This document shows, one piece after another, positions 1 through 12,700 of a stretch of 64,000 nucleotides of DNA. The notes below the pieces were generated by a model. The model made no database searches. It was not told the origin of the DNA and saw only the letters and a program-made list of their open reading frames with translations. Source of the stretch: Nipponacmea schrenckii (lineage: Eukaryota > Mollusca > Gastropoda > Lottiidae). The translations under genes were made by a program, and so were the position numbers. Location of the stretch: the NCBI GenBank assembly GCA_030562195.1, contig JAUJPP010000011.1:3968001-4032000 (forward strand), written 5' to 3'. Each line of letters starts with the position of its first letter. The stretch's first letter is position 1.

Positions 1-200
1 TGTTACAGGTTAAATACCATTTATACCTCAATTATTGAAAACATGTTACTCTAACCATCTATTGATAGAGTTTGTTGGCCAATTTCTGTACCTTATTTTC
101 ATTGGTCAGGATGAAAAGCGATATGAATATATAATAAACAGTATAGGGTGTTACCCTTCTTCGTTAGCCCATAATATGCAGAAGAGTAGGATATAAAACT

Positions 201-1572
201 CCTTATTCTTGAAAACTTAACTTAAGATGATTTTAGTGTTCTAGTCATCTGGGACCTTATTCTTGAAAACTTAACTTAAGATGATTTTAGTGTTCCAGTC
301 ATCTGGGACCTTATTCTCTGAAAACTTAACTTAAGATGATTTTAGTGTTCCAGTCATCTGGGACCTTATTCTTGAAAACTTAACTTAAGATGATTTTAGT
401 GTTCCAGTCATCTGGGACCTTATTCTTAAAACTTAACTTAAGATGATTTTAGTGTTCCAGTCATCTGGGACCTTATTCTTGAAAACTTAACTTAAGATGA
501 TTTTAGTGTTCCAGTCATCTGGGACCTTATTCTTAAAACTTAACTTAAGATGATTTTAGTGTTCCAGTCATCTGGGACCTTATTCTTGAAAACTTAACTT
601 GTGTTCCAGTCATCTGGGACCTTATTCTCTAAAACTTAACTTAAGATGATTTTAGTGTTCCAGTCATCTGGGACCTTATTCTTGAAAACTTAACTTAAGA
701 TGATTTTAGTGTTCCAGTCATCTGGGACCTTATTCTCTAAAACTTAACTTAAGATGATTTTAGTGTTCCAGTCATCTGGGACCTTATTCTTGAAAACTTA
801 ACTTAAGATGATTTTAGTGTTCCAGTCATCTGGGACCTTATTCTTGAAAACTTAACTTAAGATGATTTTAGTGTTCTCAGTCATCTGGGACCTTATTCTT
901 AAAACTTAACTTAAGATGATTTTAGTGTTCCAGTCATCTGGGACCTTATTCTTAAAACTTAACTTAAGATGATTTTAGTGTTCCAGTCATCTGGGACCTT
1001 ATTCTTGAAAACTTAACTTAAGATGATTTTAGTGTTCCAGTCATCTGGGACCTTATTCTTGAAAACTTAACTTAAGATGATTTTAGTGTTCCAGTCATCT
1101 GGGACCTTATTCTTAAAACTTAACTTAAGATGATTTTAGTGTTCTAGTCATCTGGGACCTTATTCTTGAAAACTTAAACTTAAGATGATTTTAGTGTTCC
1201 AGTCATCTGGGACCTTATTCTTGAAAACTTAACTTGTGTTCCAGTCATCTGGGACCTTATTCTCTAAAACTTAACTTAAGATGATTTTAGTGTTCCAGTC
1301 ATCTGGGACCTTATTCTTAAAACTTAACTTAAGATGATTTTAGTGTTCCAGTCATCTGGGACCTTATTCTTGAAAACTTAACTTAAGATGATTTTAGTGT
1401 TCCAGTCATCTGGGACCTTATTCTTGAAAACTTAACTTAAGATGATTTTAGTGTTCCAGTCATCTGGGACCTTATTCTTGAAAACTTAACTTAAGATGAT
1501 TTTAGTGTTCCAGTCATCTGGGACCTTATTCTTGAAAACTTAACTTAAGATGATTTTAGTGTTCCAGTCATC
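201..1572. repeat. 54-bp tandem array, about 26 units
   Basis: Units read ccttattcttgaaaacttaa followed by cttaagatgattttagtg and ttccagtcatctggga, with a period of 51-56 bases. Variation is mostly g/c or single-base length changes. Two units lack the cttaagatgatttta segment (near 600 and 1235). Related single-copy sequence lies at 15945-16180. There is no coding content. Confidence 0.97.
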
Positions 1573-2130
1573 CAATTAGATTACTGCATGGATAATCCTA
1601 GTCTGGGCACTGTACCCCCTCTAGTCCTACCTATATATCTCCTAACTATATCTATGTATAATTGATATACTTCCCCTTGTTAAAAGTTGCTACCTATGTT
1701 TGCCGATATGTTGTTTTGGATTTCATGTTCTCTCTTGCCCACCTTGTTGTTCAGTTAGTTCAATATTAATATTTTCAAATCAACAGCTAGTTCAACTTGA
1801 CTACTGTGAATATAAGTTGTGTATCTTACACCAACCTGTATTTAGCTCCAATAAACTACAGGTTCTAGGTGTTCCAGTGATTACCAAATAGATTAATATA
1901 CCAGATATTTTACCTGTTTCTCTACCTGCTTTAGATCATTCACCTCTCTTTAATATTTCTCTCATCAGCTTCTCATTAATATGATTGTTAATTAGGATTT
2001 GTTAATTACTTTACAATTAAAACATGGTAAGTTCACATCCTTTACTTTGAATATTTTCTCTTGATGTTCTTTTGGCATCACTTGTATTTTTATTTCAATC
2101 AAGAATAGAACAACTGAAAAGTTTAACAAT
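1573..2130. other. AT-rich sequence, no gene seen
   Basis: Unique-looking sequence after the first array. One 63-codon frame lacks codon-like composition and domain features. Confidence 0.6.
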
Positions 2131-2292
2131 AAACCAAGGCCCCATGTGATGCAGGCTGTGCGAGTGCAAGATCCCTCAACTGTTTGAAATCGCACAAGCA
2201 GCTAAGGCCACTGTCTTCGCAAAATTCCCTTTGTTGCACACTGCATGGCATTGCCCATCTTCATCAGCCCATTATTTACTGAAGAGTGGGAA
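2131..2292 (+). mobile_element. SINE body and tail fragment
   Basis: Contains gcaggctgtgcgagtgcaag, atccctcaactg and gcacactgcatggcattgcc then a tail like agcccattatttactgaaga. These blocks recur in the other SINE copies. The tRNA-like head is missing. Confidence 0.75.
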
Positions 2293-2294
2293 GT

Positions 2295-2555
2295 GGTAGC
2301 CACAGTGGTTTAGCGAGTTAGACACATCTTTTGTTTAACATGGAAAAAGTTTATATTCGATCTGATGGACAATAAACTGAGGCCCAGTGTGCTACAGACT
2401 CTGTACATTAAAGATCCCTCGACAGTTGGAAATGGCCAAAATAATAGGCTTATGGCAAAATTTCCCTCATTGCACCCTGCATGGCATTGCCCATCTTCAA
2501 TAACCCATAGGGTGCAAAACAGTAGGACTTCATCTACCGGTATTTCATTTTTTTC
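2295..2555 (+). mobile_element. tRNA-headed SINE, near full length
   Basis: The head has a pol III box-A-like agtggtttagcgagttaga and a weak box B (tatattcgatctg). The body follows with gatggacaataaactgaggc, attaaagatccctcgacagt and gcatggcattgcccatct, then a cataggg…gtaggacttcat tail. It is the best guide to the family's layout here. Confidence 0.8.
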
Positions 2556-3539
2556 TTAACTCTAAAACTTGACATGCAGATATGGCATTTACTAGGTCAA
2601 GTTGGTAAATAACTAGGTCAAAGTAATAGAATGACTATTGGTATTGACTAATGATAAGATGGGAGATAACTCTAATATGATTACTGTCTGAAAACAAGAA
2701 AATCTCTTTATTTTGTACTTTAGTAAAACAGAGCTGAAAACTCTACATATTTAGACGTATAAACAGTTTGGGTTTTTTATTTTTTCAGTAAATAAAACAA
2801 TTCCTTTAGAATAAAAACTACCGGTATATTATATATATTTATTACTGAACTCACTTACTATAGGATTATAGGATTGAACGGTTTTTATTCAGTTTTAACA
2901 TATTACACATCAACAACTTAAAAACATCCTTCAATCATTGCTGGAGATCCACAGTGGCTCAGTGAGTTAATGATGTACAACCCTTAGTAGTTATAAAATT
3001 ATGTATAGGCTTACATCAAAATAATTATTTGGGTGATAAATAAAATCTTAAACTCATCTGTCATAAAATTATTAAAAAAAAAAAATAGTCGATAAAATTG
3101 AAAAAAAAAAATACCTTAGCGGAACCTTGCAGTTTCCAATTGTGATATTTTTGAATCATAAGAGATATCAGTTACTGTATTCTCTATGTATTATATATAT
3201 ATATATATCTAGTAAATAATGACTAATGTTGGTGGTTGAAAAAACAAACTATAACAACATTGTACATGACAAACACAAGGCCACTATAAAACAATTTGTA
3301 TTTACATTATTTGCCACAAAGTTAAAAAAACACACAGCAAGTACATAAATTCCAATTTCTTTTAACAAAAACTGTGTTACTTAAATTATCAAAAAATCTC
3401 ATTCATCTATATTTTTATCACTGTCTGTTAAATCAAATATTTTTACTAAATTTTGTACAATACAACATCACCAGGCCATAACTGAAATATTCATAAAAAA
3501 TAAATAATGTCCTTATAACTTTATTTTTTATCTTTTCAG
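2556..3539. other. Sequence upstream of exon 1
   Basis: AT-rich sequence with A-runs near 3073-3110, a (ta) tract near 3190 and a tRNA-like SINE head at 2941. It ends in the exon 1 polypyrimidine acceptor. No promoter can be supported. Confidence 0.6.
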
Positions 3540-3748
3540 AGAAATCATCGGGCTCGAAAATGTTGAAGAAAGCGCGATCATTTCGAGATGATATTAAAAC
3601 AAAAATAAAACGTCGACCTTCGACAGGAGCTGATAAAATGATCCCAGAGTCAGTCAAGGTTCAGACACCAAAACAGAAGCAGAAACAGTTCAACAGAAAC
3701 AGTAGTGTTCCTGATGCAGCCAAGGATTTATTCGAGGGGCAAATGGAC
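3540..3748 (+). CDS. RAPGEF1: RAPGEF1 exon 1 in window: basic N-terminal segment
   Basis: The exon follows a pyrimidine-rich acceptor (tatcttttcag) and ends at the donor gtaagt. The ATG at 3560 opens 63 codons beginning MLKKARSFRDDIKTKIKRRP, which resembles the basic KIKRTPSKK-type segment near the N-terminus of vertebrate C3G. The reading frame is also open from the acceptor to that ATG, so either the start is here with a 5' UTR exon upstream, or an upstream coding exon lies outside the window. It ends in phase 0 (…EGQMD). The next recognised exon is about 33 kb downstream. Confidence 0.85.
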
Positions 3749-6700
3749 GTAAGTTTTTTCTTGATTTTATCACAAATATACCTACATCTTATATTTATTA
3801 TTCTATCAATGAGAATTTCAGATAGAAATTATCAAATTGTCAAATACAAATCAAAATCATTGATAAATACAAATCAAAATCATTGATCAATACAAATCAA
3901 ATCATTGATAAATACAAAAAATCAATTGATAAATACAAATCAAAATCATTGATCAATACAAATCAAAATCATTGATCAATACAAATCAAAATCATTGATA
4001 AATACAAAATCATTGATAAATACAAAATCATTGATAAATACAAATCAAAATCATTGATAAATACAAATCAAAATCATTGATAAATACAAATCAAAATCAT
4101 TGATAAATACAAATCAAAATCATTGATAAATACAAATCAAAATCATTGATCAATCAAAAAATCAAACATCAAATTGATCAATACAAATCAAAATCATTGA
4201 TAAATACAAATCAAATCATGATAAATACAAATAAAAATCATTGATAAATACAAATCAAAATCATTGATCAATACAAATCAAAATCATTGATAAATACAAA
4301 TCAAAATCATTGATAAATACAAATCAAAATCATTGATCAATACAAATCAATATCATTGATAATACAAAATCATTGATAAATACAAAATCATTGATAAATA
4401 CAAATCAAAATCATTGATAAATACAAATCAAAATCATTGATAAATACAAATCAAAATCATTGATAAATACAAATCAAAATCATTGATAAATACAAATCAA
4501 AATCATTGATAAATACAAATCAAAATAATTTAAAACAAATCAAAATCATTGATCAATACAAATCAAAATCATTGATAAATACAAATCAAAATAATTTAAA
4601 ACAAATCAAAATCATTGATCAATACAAATCAAAATCATTGATAAATACAAATCAAAATCATTGATCAATACAAATCAAAATCATTGATAAATACAAATCA
4701 AAATCATTGATAAATACAAATCAAAATCATTGATCAATACAAATCAAAATCATTGATCAATACAAATCAAAATCATTGATAAATACAAATCAAAATCATT
4801 GATTTGATGAGATTAATGTTCCAGCAATCAATTTTATGACCAAAAAAGAAATAAGCAATATTTTTATGTGCATTTTGTTTAAAAATACACAAGAACATGT
4901 TCTAAGTAAATATCATTGAGTTTTGAAATGTCTGTTGTTGCCCCTGTTGATAATTCTGGGGCCCTGACTGGGTTCCTCTTGTCTAATGATATATAAAAAC
5001 ACCCCTGTAATAAATAAATTCATCTAATATTGAGAATTTATAGGGAAGAGTTGTATTATAGTTAAACTTGACCTTCCAGTATTAGATAAAACTATATTTT
5101 ACAATAGACGTGATATTAAACAATAGTCATGTTATAATAAACAGGTTTTACTATTATTATACAATTAATATCATAATTATATATTAATTAGTACAGGTCG
5201 TTATCTTAATCTTAATTTATACTACACCAATTAACGAACTCGGACTAACTGACCCTTCCTATTGTTTCAGAATTTAAAAAAACTTAAAGTTATATTTTTT
5301 TTTATATTTTCTGTGCTGTTTCTGTTGTGTTTTAGAAATGAAAATTATTGACAAAATAGAAAACAGCTATTTAGAACTATTTTGAAATCTTAAGAACTTG
5401 TTCATAAAAAAGTTAGCCTTATTTTTCATTTAAATATAGTTCAATAGCCAACCTAGAGGGTGTACTGCATCAACTGTCCAATATAAAAATATAATTTTAT
5501 AAATAACTCTACTTCGATGGCTGTAATTATATTGTGCTGATGTTATTTAGCCGAGCTAGAGGGTGTAAAACGACCTATAAAATATAAAAGATGTATGTTG
5601 ATGTACAAGGGTGGGTGGAAGCTGGTAATACAAGTTTTTAACCTAAAATCTAGAAATAAAACACAAGTTTCAAGGAAAGAGAATGATTAACAGAAGGATG
5701 ATATGAACATTCATCTTTACTGCCCTCTAGTGACTGTTACTATCGGGGTCAGGTCAGGTCAGGTCATCTGGCACCTATAATGTCAGATTCATTGACCAAG
5801 GGAAGCAACCTTTATGTCACACAATTTAGATTTGAAATGAAATAAATGCTACTCCTCACCTTATTGGTTAATGAAGACAGGCATGCCATGTAGTGTGCAA
5901 TGAGGGAAATTTTGCCAGGACAGCAATATAAACCTACTCTTTTTGCGATTTCCAGCTGTCAAGGGATCTTTAACATACACAGCCTGTAGCTCAAGGAGCA
6001 TTCGTTTATTGTTCCATCTGGACGACTAGACACTTTTTCCATGTCAGTCCCTCCAACCTACTTCGCTGGCAAGGGGAAACAGGGAAACAGCTAGTTTTAG
6101 AAAAGGAGTTGACTTTCTTATAAAGAAAAAAATAAATAATTTATTAGAGCTATCTCATAATGTAAATGTTTCCAATACACAATCAAAGGGAGGTCCCGAT
6201 TTTAGAAAGTTTGCGATTGTATAATTAATATTTGAAATATTAAAACGGAATCGAAAAGAGTGAATGAGATGTTGAGATAACTGACCTATATCAGTCTGGG
6301 TCTATAGAATTTATATTTATAAACTTATAATTATATTGATAGACTTATTAATAGAAATCAGATGGGAATATAAAGATAGTAAATTATTATTGACTGGCCC
6401 ATCAATTAGTATATTAGATCTTTATTCCTGAGTTCTCTAGAATATTGATATATAATACACCATCCTGGTATATCAGCTATTTTACTATAAACTCACCAGA
6501 TATCAGCTGTACTTTTATAAGAATTATGATGTTTCTGAAAGAGAAGATGTCTAGGTCAAGATACACAGCTATATATTAAATAATTTAGTTTGTTTAAGAT
6601 ATGAAAGCAGTCAGGGCCAATATCAACTTTAGGTTTAGAAAGAAAAAATCAAGCCAAATTGATGATTCGTGTTTTAGTGGTGGTATTTTTTAAACATCTC

Positions 6701-9700
6701 CTACCCCCACCACTCTCCTTTTTTTCTCCCACTTTCCCCCTACCCCTTGTCCCTCCCCTCTCCCCCTCCCCTCCCCTACTGAAATAATGTATAGATAAGA
6801 GTGTGGTTCTTTTGATCCTTATTGTATGGGGCAGAAAATTTAAATCCATGAAAATGACTGTTTCGTACTCAGTCATGTGTGTTAATATTTAGAAATCAAA
6901 TCATGAGTAGAAGTGTGATGATTGGTCAAGTTTTAAAGTCATGTAACATTAATAATTATTGCCTCAGCATCAAACATGGTGGAATTATGTGATATTTTCA
7001 GACATGTAAAGAGACAACAAGATCTAAGAATAAGAGTCAGTTTACCGTCAACCAACACCCCACCCCCTACCCCCTGGGATGTAAATACATGTAGACTAAA
7101 TGTAATTACCATGGTGATAATTCTAAATGTTGTTATTAATATCGTATTAAAGCAAATGTCAAACTATAAAATATTTTTTAAACTCATCAAATTATTCTCT
7201 ATTATACTCAGTTGATATTAAGTCTCTAGGGTGTTCACATGTATCATTTTGTTAGATTTTCTCAGCAAGGGTGTAATCGTAGAGTTTTTGTTATTATGAA
7301 TGAAGCTGATATGGAATATAAAGAAAGATGTTGTAGAGCTGTTGGCATCATGGGATACTTTATAAGGAATTGAATATGAACACAGGGACGTCCTTCAAAT
7401 TAACTGATTTTTTCTTGTCTGGGAGAGGATACAACCCCATGGTTTGAAAATGTTGAAAATCCTGTAAAGCGAATTGAAGTAGATCTATAAAAATCTAATT
7501 AATGATCATTTTAAATCAATATCAAAAGGTTTGGTGAAGGCCAAGCTGGTAGAGATGATCCATGTGAACCTAAGTTGTTATCCTTGTAAAATCAATACCA
7601 AGAGGTTTGACCAAGGACCAGCTGGTAGAAAGGATCCTTGTGAACCTAAGTTGTTATCCTTGTAAAATCAGTACCAAGAGGTTTGACCAAGGACCAGCTG
7701 GTAGAAAGGATCCTTGTGAACCAAAGTTGTTATCCTTGTAAAATCAATACCAAGAGGTTTGACCAAGGACCAGCTGGTAGAAAGGATCCTTGAGAACCTA
7801 AGTTGCTATCCTTGTAAAATCAATACCAAGAGGTTTGACCAAGGACCAGCTGGTAGAAAGGATCCATGTGAACCAAAGTTGTTATCCTTGTAAAATCAAT
7901 ACCAAGACAGTTGACCAAGGACAAGCTGGTAGAAAGGTAGTTAAATTTTTAAAAACTTTTTTTCTTTTGCTAATTTTAGACTAATGTATAAATGTAGAAA
8001 GGTTTTGGTCAGTTATCAGCTGGTTTGAATAACACTTGTAGAACCTTTAACTTTATAATCAACAGGATTCAGTGTTTAGATAAAACATGGTAGAAATAGA
8101 CTGACAGTGTGATTATACTTCTTCTTATCTTCTATTTCAATTAAACAAATGTAAAATAGTTTTGGGAATTTTTTCGAATTTTTTACTCATTTGACGTTAA
8201 CTCATTTCTTGCCTTTAACAAGTCTTCCAAATGTAATACTGGAGAGATAGCTTCAGAAATAAGGCCCTTCGTGATTAGTGACGTCTTCAAACAGTTAGTT
8301 TAAGTAGAATTACAGGAACCACAGACGTCTGATTGAAAATTAGAATGGTGTAAATTGATGCTATCAGAAAAATCAATACCAAGAGGTTTGACCAAGAACC
8401 AGCTTGTAGAAAGGATCCTTGTGAACCTAAGTTGTTATCCTTGTAAAATCAATACCAAGAGGTTTGACCAAGGACCAGCTGGTAGAAAGGATCCTTGTGA
8501 ACCTAAGTTGTTATCCTTGTAAAATCAATACCAAGAGGTTTGACCAAGTACCAGCTGGTAGAAAGGATCCTTGAGAACCTAAGTTGCTATCCTTGTAAAA
8601 TCAATACCAAGAGGGTTGACCAAGGACTAGCTGGTAGAAAGGATCCATGTGAACCTAAGTTGTTATCCTTGTAAAATCAATACCAAGAGGGTTGACCAAG
8701 GACTAGCTGGTAGAAAGGATCCTAAGTTATTAACTTTTTAAAATATTTTTCTTTTTTTCTTTCTTTTGGAACTAATTTGAGACATAAAATGTACTTGGAA
8801 ATGTAGAAAGTGTTATTTTGGTCAGTTTATCAGGCTAGTGTTATAACTAACACTTAGATATGAACACTGTAAACTTTATAATCAACAGGATTCAGTGTTT
8901 AGATAAAACATGGTAGAAATAGACTGACAGTGTGATTATACTTCTTCTTATCTTCTATTTCAATTAAACAAATGTAAAATAGTTTTGGGAATTTTTTCGA
9001 ATTTTTTACTCATTTGACGTTAACTCATTTCTTGCCTTTAACAAGTCTTCCAAATGTAATACTGGAGAGATAGCTTCAGAAATAAGGCCCTTCGTGATTA
9101 GTGACGTCTTCAAACAGTTAGTTTAAGTAGAATTACAGGAACCACAGACGTCTGATTGAAAATTAGAATGGTGTAAATTGATGCTATCATGTAAAATCAA
9201 AAAAGTTTTGAAACAGAACCAGCTTTTTGTAGAAAGGATCTTGTGAACCTAAAAATTGTTTTGTAAAATCAGAACCAAAATTTGAAAATAGACAGTGTAA
9301 AAGGATCTTGTGAACCAAACATTTATTTTGTAAATTCAATACAACAGATTGAAAATTAGATGGTGAAAGGATCTTGTGTACCTGATTACTACCCTTGTTT
9401 TAAAATACAATACAAATGATTGAAAATTAGAAGTGTAAAATGATACTATGTTTAACCAAACTTGTTTTAGTAAATTCAAACCAAGACAGATTGAAATTAG
9501 AAGTGTAAAAGGATCTAGTTTGAACTCTAAAACACTTGTTTTAGTATTCAGGAACCACAGACATCTATAAAAATTAGAAGATGTAAATGTGTTATCAGTA
9601 TCACGATATATAAAACACTTAGTTATGAATACAAAACAAGACATCTTGATAAAAATTAGAATGATGAAATTGTGTTATAGTGTCTCTTATAATAAACATT

Positions 9701-12700
9701 AAAATAGTTTGGAATTAGAATACTCAGAATCTATTAAAATTAGAATATGAAAGATGTTATAGGCCTTCTGATATATCAAACATTAGTTTAGTAGATTACA
9801 GGAACCCAGCTTGATTAAAATTAGAATGTGAAATTATCTATAGTTCCCTGAATACATACAAGATTAGTTAAAATCAGTAATAAGATGTTATCATATTGAA
9901 AATATACAAGGTTTTACATAGATGATACTGTAAAGATCTGATAGAACACTAAATTGTTTCCTTGTAGAATATCATACAGCATCGTATTGAAATTGTATCC
10001 AGTGTAGAAAGAGATCTGTGTCTTGATACCATAAGTTTAAGTCTTGGTAAAATCAATACTTCAGACTTGTTTACAAGGTACAGCGTGTAGAATTTGACTA
10101 TCTATGTCGCCTAAACCAATACACTTGCTATCTAGTAAAATACAAACTTCAGATGTTGACCAAATGGAGAATGCTGTAAAATGATCATAAGTTTAAACTT
10201 TTTAAAATATTTTCTTTTTTCTTAACGGGGGGAATTATTTTAGGAACTTAGATATACACCCCGACTTTAAAAATTCAGTGTTTGATAAAAATGTAAATTG
10301 ACAATTTTTTCTTTAGTTTCTAAACAAATGTAAATTTTCGATTTACTTACTCACGTTCAGTTTCTGATACGGGACAGAAATAACTAAACACTTAGTTTAA
10401 GTAGAATTACAGGAACCACAGACGTCTGATTGAAAATTAGAATGGTGTAAATTGATGCTATCAGTGTCCCTGATATACATACAAACACTTAGTTTTAGTA
10501 GAATTACAGGAACTACAGACATCTGATTGAAAATTAGAATGATGTAAATTGATGCTATCAGTGTCCCTGATATACATACAAACACTTAGTTTTAGTAGAA
10601 TTACAGGAACTACAGACATCTGATTGAAAATTAGAATGATGTAAATTGATGATACTAGTGTCTGATACACATACAAACACTTAGTTTTAGTAGAATTACA
10701 GAAACCACAGACATCTGATTAAAAATTAGAATGATGTAAATTGATGTTATCAGTATCCCTGATATACATACAAACACTTAGTTTTAGTAGAATTACAGAA
10801 ACCACAGACATCTGATTAAAAATTAGAATGATGTAAATTGATGTTATCAGTGTCACTGATATACATACAAACACTTAGTTTTAGTAGAATTACAGGAACT
10901 ACAGACATCATATTGAAAATTAGAATGATGTAAATTGATGTTATCAGTGTCACTGATATACATACAAACATTTAGTTTTAGTAGAATTACAGAAAACACA
11001 GACATCTGATTAAAAATTAGAATGATGTAAATTGATGTTATCAGTGTCTCTCTGATATACATAAAGAATGTAGAAAACCTCTTTACAATCTCCTTAAAAG
11101 ATATTTAAAATGAATGAGTTTAGTGTTATGAATATATTGACAATGATATGAAGTGTTTTCTATAGATTGATTATTAAAGATTGATAGAACACTAGATATT
11201 GTTTCTACTTGTCTGGAATATTGACTCTCTATCCTGATATATTGTTTCCTGTCTCCAGAAAAACTCTGTGTCTTGGTCACCATTGTCTTAATGTCGATCG
11301 GAAAATATACTTCGTACTTCTTGTTAAAGGTACAGCGTTGATTTGAATTTTGAATATTTATAGTCGTCTAAACCAATACAACTGCACAAAAATCACAAAA
11401 TCTTCAATTTACTTCAAACTGGGAATTTCTGTTTTATAATGCCACAAATTTAAACTATTTATTTATCTAAATTTATCTAAGGAATTATTTTTTCAACTTT
11501 AGATATATTTTCATCCCCATGGCCTTTATGTAGTTTTGTTTGCCATAAAAATGTAATTTGAACAATTTTCAGTTTAGTTTCTAGGACCAGAATAGAAATA
11601 AGGCGAGAAAACCCATTATCTCAGATCTGTTCTAGAGACAGAAATATACTAACATTGTCAATAATAACAATTACAGACCAGGAAACATTCTGATCGAAGG
11701 AAGAAAATACGGGAAACGTTTTAAAACTGTCATTGTTAGAATTCCAACAAGAAATCTTCAATAATGGCTGCATTAAGATCAGAGACAGGTTTCTGTCATT
11801 CTATGATCTAAATTAACTTGTTATACTGATAGAATAGAAAACAGTATAATGGTGAAATATGAAACACCTACATTTCTTCATTGGTTACTTATTGTCATTG
11901 GTTACTTATTGTCATTGGTTACTGGTTACTCGTGAACTTTTATAATAATCAGCCTGGTTGGAGGGACTGTCATGGAAAAGCGTCTAGTCGTTCGGATGGG
12001 ACAATAAACTCAGGCCCTGTGTACTACAGGCTGTGTACGTTAAAGATTTCTCGACAGTTGGAAATCAAAAAAAGATTAAGCTTATGATGCTGTCTTGGTA
12101 AAATTGCCCTTATTCCACACTGCATGGCTTGTCTTTATTAGTCCATATGGTGAAGAACTTTAGGACTTAAAACTCCATTCGTTTCATTTCATTAAGACTA
12201 CATGGCTTTGTCCATCATCATTAGCAATAAGGTGTATAGGAATAAGACTTGAAATTCCATTTTCATCACCCTCCTTTATTCTGTCATTTTGGGAGCTGTT
12301 GTGGCTTATTTCATTTAGTTTTTTTCTCTGGATATACAAACATTTATTGTCATTAGTTCCTCATTGTCATTGGTTACTGCCATATTGTGGTTATTTTTAG
12401 TGATTGTCATATCTAGCTGATAGAGAGGAAGGTGGGTTGAACAGACAGGGTTTAATATAGCTTTATCAACTTCCAGCTGTCACCTCTACTTCAATTAGAT
12501 TAGTTTATTAGCTTCTAGATTTTATTCTGGGGTATAAATAGATTAAAATAGATTCTGTTCACCACTCAAACATAATAATGTTTTCAGTCTACAAGTCTGT
12601 ACGTGGAAGCAGGCATTTTATTTGATACAATTTTAATGATGAAGTTTGTAATAACTTGACATTGTGAAGATGTATAAGATGAAGTTTGTAATAACTTGAC

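Noticed and set aside
201..1572. Regular repeats considered as a CRISPR array
   Set aside because: Units are contiguous with no variable spacers, and the context is animal intron or intergenic DNA. The same holds for all other arrays here.
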